64,000 bases of DNA from Caldithrix sp. GTDB lineage: Bacteria; Zhuqueibacterota; Zhuqueibacteria; Thermofontimicrobiales; Sulfurfontimicrobiaceae. How positions within the stretch are numbered: the first letter of the stretch is position 1; every line of letters starts with the position of its first letter. Below are positions 47,814 to 55,822 of the stretch, one piece after another. The notes under the pieces are model-generated. The model ran no database searches. It saw nothing but the letters and a program-made list of their open reading frames with translations, and was not told where the DNA came from. A program made the position numbers and the translations under genes. The stretch covers positions 36,080 to 100,079 of the forward strand of contig DYKB01000020.1 in NCBI GenBank assembly GCA_020722815.1, given 5' to 3'.

Positions 47814-48578
47814 ATGCAAAAAATATCAGCCATCCTCATTGTTCGGGATGAAGAAAAAAACATCAAAAATTGTCTGGAAAGCCTGAACTGGGTTGATGAA
47901 ATCGTCATCCTGGTGGACTCCCGTTCCACCGATGCCACCGAATCCATCGCCCGTTCATTTACAGAAAATGTTTTTGTCGTCCCATGGCAGGGCTATGCGG
48001 GAACCAAAAATTTTGCTTTGAGTAAAGCAAAAGGGCCCTGGATTTTATGGGTCGATGGTGATGAGGTCGTCACGCCAGAATTACAAAAAGAGATTCAGGA
48101 TATTTTAAAGGCCCCAGTTCCTGTTTCAGGCTATGAAATTCCACGGCTGGCTTTTTTTCTGGGACGATGGATTCGGCATTGCGGCTGGTATCCCGGCCAT
48201 GTCCTGCGCCTGTTTTTAAAGGAAAGAGCACATTTTAACGAACTCCTGGTGCATGAAGGGGTCAATTTGAAAGGTGCGCGTGGAAAATTAAAAAATCATT
48301 TATTGCATTATACGGATCGCGATATCGAACACTATTTTAAAAAATATAATTCGTTTACGACACTGGCAGCCCGGCAATTAGCTGATAAAAACCGCCGTTT
48401 TCGGGTCGTTGATCTCATTTTTCGACCTTTTTTTACATTTTTTAAAATGTATTTGCTTAAACTCGGCTTTCTGGATGGACTGCAGGGATTTTTGCTCTGT
48501 ATTTTTTCGGCGAATTATGTTTTTACCAAATATGCGAAATTATGGGAGTTGAATGAAGGGGTGAATCGTGAGGCGTGA
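47814..48578 (+). CDS. family 2 glycosyltransferase of lipopolysaccharide core (WaaE/KdtX-like)
   Basis: 254 residues. GT-A motifs: ISAILIVRDEEKNI at the N-terminus, VDEIVILVDSRSTDAT, and WILWVDGDEVV (DxD) with LPS-core-type HCGWYPGHVLRLF and VHEGV. Members such as WaaE add a beta-glucose to the inner-core heptose, which fits the two GT9 genes before it. A hydrophobic C-terminal stretch suggests a membrane association. Confidence 0.88.
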   Translation: MQKISAILIVRDEEKNIKNCLESLNWVDEIVILVDSRSTDATESIARSFTENVFVVPWQGYAGTKNFALSKAKGPWILWVDGDEVVTPELQKEIQDILKAPVPVSGYEIPRLAFFLGRWIRHCGWYPGHVLRLFLKERAHFNELLVHEGVNLKGARGKLKNHLLHYTDRDIEHYFKKYNSFTTLAARQLADKNRRFRVVDLIFRPFFTFFKMYLLKLGFLDGLQGFLLCIFSANYVFTKYAKLWELNEGVNREA

Positions 48579-48771
48579 AACGTAAATAGAATTCATCACG
48601 TCTGACGCATCATGTTTTTTCTATCACATTTAACTCATTATTTTACAATTAATTATTTAATTTTAGTAAAAATAAAGTACCCCAAAAATTTCAGTAAATC
48701 ACGGATTTTGAATGTATAATACCAATATTATTTTTTAATTTCATTTATCAAAACCATAAAAAGGATTCTTC

Positions 48772-49113
48772 ATGAATTTAACTCAGGAAAAAAAAGATGA
48801 CGTACTGATTTTTCGGGTTGGGATGGAATATCTGGACTCAACCGTTGCCCCGGCTTTAAAAGCTGCATTTTTATTGGCGATTGAGCAGGGTGAGAAAAAT
48901 TTTCTGGTTAATCTTTGCGAAGTTGCTTACGTGGATAGTTCCGGACTCGGCGCCTTACTTTTTGGTCTGCGACATACGCTGGAAAAAGAGGGTGGTCTGA
49001 AATTAGTCTGCGCAGCACCACGCGTAATGAAACTGATAAAAATTGCCCATCTGGAAGAACAATTGCCGGTTTATGAAAATGAAGAAGACGCCATCCAGGC
49101 TTTTGAAGAGTAG
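48772..49113 (+). CDS. STAS-domain anti-sigma-factor antagonist (SpoIIAA/RsbV-like)
   Basis: 113 residues, a lone STAS domain. The phosphorylation site is in YVDSSGLGALL, with Ser57 as the expected target of a cognate anti-sigma kinase. In partner-switching, the dephosphorylated form binds the anti-sigma factor and frees a sigma factor. No kinase or phosphatase partner is next to it. ATG with AAAAAGGA about six bases upstream. Confidence 0.9.
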   Translation: MNLTQEKKDDVLIFRVGMEYLDSTVAPALKAAFLLAIEQGEKNFLVNLCEVAYVDSSGLGALLFGLRHTLEKEGGLKLVCAAPRVMKLIKIAHLEEQLPVYENEEDAIQAFEE

Positions 49114-49179
49114 ACCGTGATAGAACCTTAAATAATAAAAATTAACGAAAGGATTCATAAACGAATCAGGAGGATTAAT

Positions 49180-49794
49180 ATGCGACAGCAGAAAATGGGC
49201 TGGATTTGGATTTTTATTTTATGTATTTTATTACCGGGCGGCATCCGCGCGCAGGAAAATGAAGTCATCGAAGTGATGAAGGAAGCACAGGACGCCTACA
49301 AATTAAAAGATTATCGGGAAGCATCAAATCAGCTCATCAAGGCGCTGCGGCTGGTAAATGAGCAGTTCGTTCAGGAATTGATGCGCTACTTACCGGAACC
49401 TTTCGATGGCTGGGAAGCGGATAGACCGGAAGGCGTAACGCCGGGGCTAACAATTTCAACAGAACTTAGCGTAAAAAGACGCTATTTTAAACGCGGAACA
49501 GGAAAGTCCATTGAATTGGATATTATTTCCAACGCAGTAAAAATACCAACACTGAGATCGTGGATCATCAATCCGGATGTTTTGAAAACACAGCCAGGGA
49601 TTGAAATTATTGAATTAAACGATATGGCGTGCATTGCAAAATTTGATTCTGTTGATAAATATGCTGAACTCAATTTCATCGTGGGTTCATCAATTCTTAT
49701 CGTCATTCGTGGATTTGAAGCCAAAAATCTCGATGATGTAAAAAAATTCGGCGAAAAAATAAAAGTGAATGAAATCGAAAATAAATTTCCATGA
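49180..49794 (+). CDS. small exported protein of unknown family
   Basis: 204 residues; ATG after AGGAGG. Signal peptide ending GIRAQ. Residues about 30-60 form a helical TPR-like hairpin (EAQDAYKLKDYREASNQLIKALRLV), then a mixed alpha/beta region (PGLTISTELSVKRRYFKRGTG, ELDIISNAVKIP, NDMACIAKFDS, LNFIVGSSILIVIRGF). I do not recognise the domain. It lies 66 bases after the STAS gene, possibly cotranscribed. Confidence 0.8.
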   Translation: MRQQKMGWIWIFILCILLPGGIRAQENEVIEVMKEAQDAYKLKDYREASNQLIKALRLVNEQFVQELMRYLPEPFDGWEADRPEGVTPGLTISTELSVKRRYFKRGTGKSIELDIISNAVKIPTLRSWIINPDVLKTQPGIEIIELNDMACIAKFDSVDKYAELNFIVGSSILIVIRGFEAKNLDDVKKFGEKIKVNEIENKFP

Positions 49795-49852
49795 TTTGTC
49801 TATTACCTAAAATTCTAAAATGGAAATTTTTGATGTTCAGAATCAGGGTAGT

Positions 49853-49960
49853 ACCCCCTCCTGCCTCCCCCAAATACCCAAAAGCGGAATTTGGGGGCGA
49901 TAAAGCGGGATTCTCTCCCCCATTTTCGCTTTTTGAAAATGGGGGAGAGACAGAGGGGGT
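49853..49960. repeat. multi-hairpin intergenic repeat before mutL
   Basis: Outer arms ACCCCCTC (49853-49860) and GAGGGGGT (49953-49960) enclose one stem CCCCCAAAT/ATTTGGGGG (49867-49875 with 49889-49897) and a perfect 15-base stem CTCTCCCCCATTTTC (49913-49927 with 49935-49949). This is typical of short palindromic non-coding elements. Confidence 0.8.
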
Positions 49961-50080
49961 CAAGACTTCAGAGAAAACGATTCATTTTAGAATTTCAGGT
50001 ATTAATTCATCACTACAAGGCATCTTGTTTGGGTAATACAAAATTATCAATAACACAATTTAAAAAAATATAAGAATATT

Positions 50081-51910
50081 TTGGACCGTATAAATCAAAT
50101 ACATGTCCTTTCGGAAGCGCTCGCGAATCAGATAGCGGCCGGGGAAGTCGTCGAGCGGCCAGCCTCAGTTGTTAAGGAATTGGTAGAAAACTCGCTGGAT
50201 GCTGGCAGTAAAAAACTGACTGTCATCATTAAAGATGGCGGTCAAAGCCTCATTCAGGTGGTGGATAATGGCCGGGGGATGAGCCGGGAAGATGCATTAT
50301 TGGCTTTCCAGCGCCATACAACCAGCAAACTTCTCGACTTTGAAGATTTGCATCACATCGAGACCTTTGGATTTCGTGGTGAAGCCCTGGCCAGTATTGC
50401 TTCAGTAGCGCGCATGGAGATTAAAACCACCTACCAGGATGATATTGTCGGTACTTTTCTTAAACTTGAAGGGGGCGTCCTCACCGACATTAGTGACATG
50501 ACGCCTGTCCCGGGTACCTCGATTGCCGTCAAGAATCTTTTTTACAACACGCCGGCCCGGCGGAAGTTCTTGAAAAGTATTGAAGCCGAATATCGCCAGA
50601 TATTGGAAATCATGAAACGATTCACCCTGGCTTTCCCGGAGATTTCTTTTATATTAATTAATGAAGGTGAAATTATTTACGAATTTCTCCCCACTTCACC
50701 CGAACAACGATTGATGGCGGTCTTTGGCGCGCGCTGTAAAAATCATTTAATAACGGTTGATGACAAAACCTCCCTGGCCCGGGTAAATGGATTTATAGGC
50801 GATTGGGAGCTTTTTCGACGGGCGCGCGGGCAGCAGTACCTTTTTTTAAATAAACGTTATATCGTTAATCGTTCATTGAACTATGCCATTGTTTCCGGCT
50901 ATGGCCCAACCTTGCCGCCGGGCCAATTCCCGCTCTATACAATTTTTCTGGATTTACCGCCACAGCATTTTGATGTAAATGTTCATCCCACTAAAATCGA
51001 AGTAAAATTCGCCGAAGAGCGGGCAATCTACGCGATTACTCATGGGGCAATTCAACGCGCTCTCAATACGGATCTCATTATCCCCCACGCACAAGTTGGG
51101 CAAATTGGCTCCTCAGAATTGGATCAAATTGAGCGAGATCGCCAGGAAGAACTGGGATTTACGACATCGACCCAACCATTTGATGGGACCAAGCCACCAT
51201 GGGCTGCTCCAACCACCTATAAACCAGAAAAAGATTTTATTCGGAAAGAGTGGCAATCCCGTAGTTTTCAGGCAAGTTCCCCGGCTTCTTTTTCGCCCAG
51301 AACGGTTCCGACTGAAGCACCGCTGCCAACTGCACCATCGGGAACGCCGCCCCTGGTGTGGCAGCTGCACCATCGGTACATCTTAACCCATCTCAGCGGG
51401 GGACTCATGGTTATCGATCAACATGTGGCGCATGAGAGAATCCTTTTCGAACGCGCAATGGCGGATTTTGAAAAGAAGCGTCCCACTTCTCAGCAACTTC
51501 TCTTTCCGGAAGTGATTGAACTTTCACCGGAAGATCTTTCATTTTTTAAAGAAATTTATCCATTTTTGGAACAGATTGGCTACGTGATCAAAGAATTCAG
51601 CGGTCGAACAATTACAATCGAAGCTGTTCCGGCCGGGGTGAAGCATGCCGGTGAAGAAAAGGGAATATTAGGAATACTGGATGAATTTAAAAAGGGGCGC
51701 GGCGAAACTTACGATATCCGCGAAAATGTTGCCAAATCCTTTGCCTGCAAAACGGCGATTAAATCTGGCGAAAAATTATCTCAACAGGAGATGATTGCTC
51801 TCATCGATCAACTTTTTGAAACCCAGACTCCTTATTTCTGTCCACATGGGCGGCCGGTGATCATCAATATTTCCCTGGAGGAACTCGATAAGCGATTTGG
51901 GAGAATTTAG
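50081..51910 (+). CDS. mutL: DNA mismatch repair protein MutL
   Basis: 609 residues; TTG start because the conserved region begins at once (IAAGEVVERPASVVKELVENSLDAG, catalytic Glu33). GHKL ATPase motifs DNGRGM, GFRGEALASI and HPTKIEVKF. A Pro-rich linker lies at about 380-425. The C-terminal dimer domain has DQHVAHERILFE (from Asp446), a match to the DQHA-x2-E-x4-E endonuclease site with Val for Ala, plus ACKTAIK and CPHGRP (from Cys587). So this is the nicking-type MutL found in bacteria without MutH. It couples MutS mismatch recognition to strand incision. Confidence 0.97.
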   Translation: MDRINQIHVLSEALANQIAAGEVVERPASVVKELVENSLDAGSKKLTVIIKDGGQSLIQVVDNGRGMSREDALLAFQRHTTSKLLDFEDLHHIETFGFRGEALASIASVARMEIKTTYQDDIVGTFLKLEGGVLTDISDMTPVPGTSIAVKNLFYNTPARRKFLKSIEAEYRQILEIMKRFTLAFPEISFILINEGEIIYEFLPTSPEQRLMAVFGARCKNHLITVDDKTSLARVNGFIGDWELFRRARGQQYLFLNKRYIVNRSLNYAIVSGYGPTLPPGQFPLYTIFLDLPPQHFDVNVHPTKIEVKFAEERAIYAITHGAIQRALNTDLIIPHAQVGQIGSSELDQIERDRQEELGFTTSTQPFDGTKPPWAAPTTYKPEKDFIRKEWQSRSFQASSPASFSPRTVPTEAPLPTAPSGTPPLVWQLHHRYILTHLSGGLMVIDQHVAHERILFERAMADFEKKRPTSQQLLFPEVIELSPEDLSFFKEIYPFLEQIGYVIKEFSGRTITIEAVPAGVKHAGEEKGILGILDEFKKGRGETYDIRENVAKSFACKTAIKSGEKLSQQEMIALIDQLFETQTPYFCPHGRPVIINISLEELDKRFGRI

Positions 51911-51930
51911 TCAGAGGTGATAGCTTTTTA

Positions 51931-51972
51931 GCTTCTGGCTTTTGGCTTCTGGCTTCTGGCTTCTGGCTTCTG
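51931..51972. repeat. heptamer tandem repeat GCTTYTG, six copies
   Basis: Six consecutive heptamers GCTTCTG (one GCTTTTG) between mutL and miaA, starting 21 bases after the mutL stop. Slipped-strand copy-number change is likely at such a site. Confidence 0.85.
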
Positions 51973-52055
51973 GCTTATTAAGATTAGAAAAATAAATTTT
52001 TCATGAAACTATTCGACAATACGGTGCATCAAATATAAAAAAAAATTAATAATCG

Positions 52056-52982
52056 ATGCGTAAAGTAATTATTATCGCCGGCCCCACCGCGGTTGGTAAA
52101 ACCGCTATATCGCTTGAGTTAGCGAATAAGTTGGGTGCAGAAATCGTGTCGGCGGATTCCCGACAGATTTATAAATATATGGATATTGGAACTGCCAAGC
52201 CAACGCTGGAAGAACGCCAACGGATTCCGCATCATTTTATTGACCTGTTTCTGCCTGATGTACCTTACAGTGCCGGCGCATTTGGTAAGGATGCACGCCA
52301 ACTGATTGATACTTTATTTAATTCAGGAAAGCTTCCAATTGTCGTTGGGGGTGCCGGATTTTATATTCGGGCACTGGTAGATGGTCTGCAAACACCGGAA
52401 ATTCAGGATGCGCAGATTAAACAGGATTTGACACAAAGATTACAAGAAGCAGGTCTGGCCGTTTTATTCAATGAATTGCAGAAAAAAGACCCTGTCGCTG
52501 CCCGGCAAATTCATCCAAATGATTCCCAGCGAATCTTGCGGGCACTTGAAGTGATTCAAATTTCTGGTCAACCTTTTTCAAATTTTTTGGATCAGAGGCT
52601 TTCGCCGGCTAATTTTACGCCGATATTCATTGGATTTACGCGTGAGCGACAGCATCTTTATCAGATAATTGAGAAACGAGTGGATTCAATGCTTCAACAG
52701 GGATTGGTTGATGAGGTTCAACAATTATGGGAACAGGGCTATGGACCAGAGTTAAATGCTTTACAAACAGTTGGTTATAAAGAAGTTTTTGACTTTCTAC
52801 AGAATCGAATTTCGCGGGTAGAGATGATAAATTTGATTAAGCGAAACACGCGGCGTTACGCCAAACGGCAATTAACCTGGTTTAAAGCCGACCGGAGAAT
52901 TTTTTGGATAAATCTGGATGAAACCAGCAAAATTGAACTTTTGATTGAATCTATCGTACAAAAGTTTAACATTTGGGATTAA
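52056..52982 (+). CDS. miaA: tRNA dimethylallyltransferase
   Basis: 308 residues. P-loop GPTAVGKTA near the N-terminus, then VSADSRQIYKYMDIGTAKP and PHHFIDL, the standard substrate and tRNA-binding motifs, and RYAKRQLTWF near the C-terminus. It transfers a dimethylallyl group to A37 of tRNAs that read codons starting with U. The mutL-miaA order is common in bacteria. Confidence 0.97.
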   Translation: MRKVIIIAGPTAVGKTAISLELANKLGAEIVSADSRQIYKYMDIGTAKPTLEERQRIPHHFIDLFLPDVPYSAGAFGKDARQLIDTLFNSGKLPIVVGGAGFYIRALVDGLQTPEIQDAQIKQDLTQRLQEAGLAVLFNELQKKDPVAARQIHPNDSQRILRALEVIQISGQPFSNFLDQRLSPANFTPIFIGFTRERQHLYQIIEKRVDSMLQQGLVDEVQQLWEQGYGPELNALQTVGYKEVFDFLQNRISRVEMINLIKRNTRRYAKRQLTWFKADRRIFWINLDETSKIELLIESIVQKFNIWD

Positions 52983-53010
52983 TTAGTGTTTGTCCGCAAA
53001 CGCACCCGGT

Positions 53011-53103
53011 ACTGTCATTGCGGGGAGCGTTTTTGGCGACGAAGCAATCTCAGTCATTATAAAAGGGGATTGCTGCGGCAAAAAACGCCTCGCAATGACA
53101 GGA
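53011..53103. repeat. palindromic interspersed repeat, copy B (inverted relative to copy A)
   Basis: Read as reverse complement it begins CCTGTCATTGCGAGGCG and matches the element at 7011-7100 along most of its length, including GAAGCAATC-type inner arms. It lies between miaA and tRNA-Gly. Confidence 0.85.
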
Positions 53104-53207
53104 CTTGGTATTTTCGGATGGACGCTAATTATAATCCAGTGGGAAATTTTTTTTCTTGATTGTTACTAAAAATTTTTATATAGATCACGTGAAGATGAAT
53201 TTTTTTC

Positions 53208-53236
53208 TTGATTTTTTTATAAGAAATGTTTAATTT
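53208..53236 (+). promoter_or_regulatory. possible promoter of tRNA-Gly
   Basis: TTGATT (53208-53213), 17 bases, TAATTT (53231-53236). Expected start near 53243, about 30 bases before the tRNA. The region is very AT-rich, so chance matches are possible. Confidence 0.35.
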
Positions 53237-53271
53237 AATCAATGTTAACATATTCTTATGAACGATTACAG

Positions 53272-53344
53272 GCGAATGTAGCTCAGATGGTAGAGCACTG
53301 GCTTCCCAAGCCAGGTGTCGCGGGTTCGAATCCCGTCATTCGCT
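53272..53344 (+). tRNA. tRNA-Gly (anticodon CCC)
   Basis: Full cloverleaf by eye: acceptor GCGAATG (53272-53278) pairs with CATTCGC (53337-53343), discriminator T, D-arm GCTC..GAGC, anticodon stem CTGGC/GCCAG with loop TTCCCAA giving anticodon CCC, and T-arm CGGGTTCGAATCCCG. No CCA is encoded. A T-rich run follows. Confidence 0.97.
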
Positions 53345-53588
53345 CTTTTTTTTTGTCTAAAAGTGATTTGAATCATACGCTTTTATTCAACTTAGACTAA
53401 TTTTTATAAAAAAATAACAATTCAGGAAAGTGACGTATTAAAAAAAACTGGATTGCTCCACCGCATGTGAAAAAATAGTTGACGAAAGGAGGTGAAAATT
53501 CTTTTTTCACGGAAGGAGCTAATTTATAAAGCTGCAATTTTAATTTTAATTATATTGCCCAATATAATTGATAGGAGGATTATCTAAA
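53345..53588. other. leader region of the LPP20/CsgG module
   Basis: A FNR/CRP-like dyad TGAT-TTGA-ATCA lies at 53364-53375. A perfect match to the 16S anti-Shine-Dalgarno (AAAGGAGGTGA, 53485-53495) is not followed by a usual start codon. A 7-base hairpin GTGAAAA/TTTTCAC spans 53492-53510. A perfect dyad TTATATTG-CC-CAATATAA lies at 53550-53567, just before AGGAGG of the next gene. An open frame from GTG 53492 to TAA 53587 encodes 31 residues including a hydrophobic AAILILIIL stretch, ending one base before the next ATG; its reality is uncertain. Confidence 0.4.
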
Positions 53589-54413
53589 ATGAAACGCATA
53601 AGTTTAATTGGAATCGTGATTATTTTTTTTGCGCTTAGCTTAAACGCTCAAGTGATCCAAACCGTTAGTAGTGGTAATGACAATTTGGGGAATGTAAATT
53701 GGTCCGGTCAGGTGATTCAGGCAACCGGAATCGGTGCACCGAATCCGAATCAACCCCTTGCGGCTCAGCGAGCCAATGCGCTGCGGGCGGCGACTTTATC
53801 CGCTGCTCGTAATTTACTGGAAGTTGTTCAGGGTATCAATTTAACCTCTGAAACAACAGTTGAAAATAGTATGGTCACCAGTGATGTGATCGTTACCCGA
53901 GTAAAAGGTGTGTTACGTAACTATCGTCAGGTCGGTGAACCGCGTTACATGTCCACCGGTGATGTTGAAGTAACTATTGAAGTGCCATTAACAGGAGAAC
54001 TATCGGACGTCCTATTACCGACAGGTATGGGGACTTATCAGCCAACACCTTCAACGATGACCGCTCAGGGTGCTGCTTTCACCGGGCTCATCATCAATGC
54101 CAAAGGGCTTGGACTTCGCCCTGCCATGGCACCAAAAGTTCTCGATGAAAACGGCAATGAAATTTATGGTTCCAAATATGTAAGCCGTGAATGGGCTGTT
54201 AAAATTGGGATGGTGGGTTATGACAAAGATATTAATCGCGCACGAACCAATGATCGCGTTACCAATAACCCATTGGTTATCAATGGATTAAAGGTAGCAG
54301 GCCCGAACAAGGCTGATCTAGTTATTTCAAATGCAGATGCGGCCCGAATTCAAACGGCTGCCGCAAATATGAATTTCTTGGATAAATGCAAGGTTATGTT
54401 TATTGTTGACTAA
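53589..54413 (+). CDS. LPP20-like / FlgT-N-like exported protein
   Basis: 274 residues from the ATG at 53589 (AGGAGG eleven bases upstream); the TTG at 53568 is not needed. Signal peptide ending SLNAQ. The mature part has the family pattern: NWSGQVIQATGIGAP, an Arg/Ala-rich helix QRANALRAATLSAARNLLEVVQGI, TVENSMVTSDVI, VKGVLRNYRQVGEP, VEVTIEVPLTG. Such proteins occur with FlgT-like and CsgG-like proteins near outer-membrane or flagellar-basal structures. First of the four-gene module. Confidence 0.8.
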   Translation: MKRISLIGIVIIFFALSLNAQVIQTVSSGNDNLGNVNWSGQVIQATGIGAPNPNQPLAAQRANALRAATLSAARNLLEVVQGINLTSETTVENSMVTSDVIVTRVKGVLRNYRQVGEPRYMSTGDVEVTIEVPLTGELSDVLLPTGMGTYQPTPSTMTAQGAAFTGLIINAKGLGLRPAMAPKVLDENGNEIYGSKYVSREWAVKIGMVGYDKDINRARTNDRVTNNPLVINGLKVAGPNKADLVISNADAARIQTAAANMNFLDKCKVMFIVD

Positions 54414-54485
54414 AATAATTCAATTTTTTTGATAATTATTAACTTCTAAATATTTGCTCAAGGATTTTAATAGGAGGACCCCAAA

Positions 54486-55685
54486 ATGCAAATATCAAAA
54501 ATGAGAATTTTCAGTATTTTTTTAACACTTATTCTGATTATTGGACTCGTTGGCTGCGGTCCGAAACCCATCAAAGAAGAATCGGTCCTGGATACTCCCG
54601 ACAATCATTTTAATCGCGGCATGGTTGAATTTGATCGCGATAATCTCGCCACGGCAATGGGTGAATTTGAACGTGCCAAGGCGCTAAATCCTGAATATCC
54701 AGAGGCTTACGCTGGAATGGGATTGGTTTTTGCCAAACAGGCCATTCAGAGTAAAGATGCAAAAGTGACCAAAGAATTATTTACCAAAGCCTATGATTAT
54801 GTAAATCGGGGTTTAGATAAAAATGATAAATCCCTTGATGCCCGAATCATCAAAGGGCGAATTATCACCATGGAGCGTAAAGGTGAAACCGAAGATTGGG
54901 TAAAAGATGCCGTAAAGGAATTTCAAAAGGCAATCGAAATTAATCCCAATAGCCCCAAACCGTATTATTTTATGGGACTGACTTACAAAGAAGGCTATCA
55001 ATTCCGTGATGCCGCCAATGCTTTCAGCAAAGTCATTTCGATGAAGACAACCTATGCCAAAGAAGCCGATGAAGAATATGCCCTGATTCAGAAGATCGAA
55101 CGTGCTGCTCCCGGAACCAAGGTCGGGATGAAAATCGCTTTAATTTCTGAAATTGATCGCGCTGATCTGGCCGTTCTGTTGATGGAAGAGTTAAAATTAA
55201 TGGAATTGCTCGATAAGAAACGCGCAAAAGTATATGATACTGGGTTTAAAGCCCCGGACGATCCAACTAAAATGGCACAGCCAGAAGCCGCCAAGCTTGC
55301 TGATGTGACCGATATTGAAACGCATTGGGCCAAAAACTGGATTAAAGATATTGTGAAAGCGCGTGGGATGGAAGCCTACCCGGATCATACTTTCCGACCA
55401 GATGAAAAAATGACCCGTGCCGAGTTTGCCAGTATTATGCAAAATGTTTTGATTATGGCCACCGGCGATGAATCTTTAGCCACCAAATATGTTGGCGAAC
55501 CTTCTCGTTTTCCGGATGTAAATAGCAGCCATTTCGCCTATAATGCGGTTGCTTTAATGGTTGATCGGGGTGTTTTAAAAGCTGAAACACTGACCGGTGA
55601 ATTTAATATGAATGGAACGATGTCCGGAGCCGATGGGCTGCTGGCTATTCGACAGTTCCAGAATGCACTCCGAATGGAGTTTTAA
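54486..55685 (+). CDS. TPR lipoprotein with C-terminal SLH domains
   Basis: 399 residues; ATG after GGAGG. Lipobox LVGC (Cys24). TPR-type helices at about 35-200 (NHFNRGMVEFDRDNLATAMGEFERA, AVKEFQKAIEINPNSPKPYYFMGLTY, DAANAFSKVISM). Two S-layer-homology-type domains follow: DIETHWAKNWIKDIVKARGMEAYPD and FPDVNSSHFAYNAVALMVDRGVL, with FRPDEKMTRAEFASIM between them. SLH domains usually bind cell-wall polymers, so this could bridge the outer membrane and peptidoglycan. A terminator follows. Confidence 0.87.
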   Translation: MQISKMRIFSIFLTLILIIGLVGCGPKPIKEESVLDTPDNHFNRGMVEFDRDNLATAMGEFERAKALNPEYPEAYAGMGLVFAKQAIQSKDAKVTKELFTKAYDYVNRGLDKNDKSLDARIIKGRIITMERKGETEDWVKDAVKEFQKAIEINPNSPKPYYFMGLTYKEGYQFRDAANAFSKVISMKTTYAKEADEEYALIQKIERAAPGTKVGMKIALISEIDRADLAVLLMEELKLMELLDKKRAKVYDTGFKAPDDPTKMAQPEAAKLADVTDIETHWAKNWIKDIVKARGMEAYPDHTFRPDEKMTRAEFASIMQNVLIMATGDESLATKYVGEPSRFPDVNSSHFAYNAVALMVDRGVLKAETLTGEFNMNGTMSGADGLLAIRQFQNALRMEF

Positions 55686-55760
55686 CTACCGGTTTTAAAA
55701 AAAATGGTAGCAATCGCTCAGGATTAAATATTCATTAAGTACTTTTCACTTTTTAATAAG

Positions 55761-55795
55761 AGGCCGCCAGCGTTTGCTGGTCGGCCTATTTTTTT
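55761..55795 (+). terminator. rho-independent terminator after the TPR/SLH gene
   Basis: Stem AGGCCG-CCAGC (55761-55771) with GCTGG-T-CGGCCT (55776-55787), one bulged T, four-base loop GTTT, and TATTTTTTT after it. It divides the four-gene module into two transcription units, or attenuates it. Confidence 0.85.
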
Positions 55796-55822
55796 GAATT
55801 CCAAATACCAAGGAGCAATAAT

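Noticed and set aside
51931..51972. CRISPR-like repeat
   Set aside because: Units are seven bases without spacers, so it is a microsatellite.
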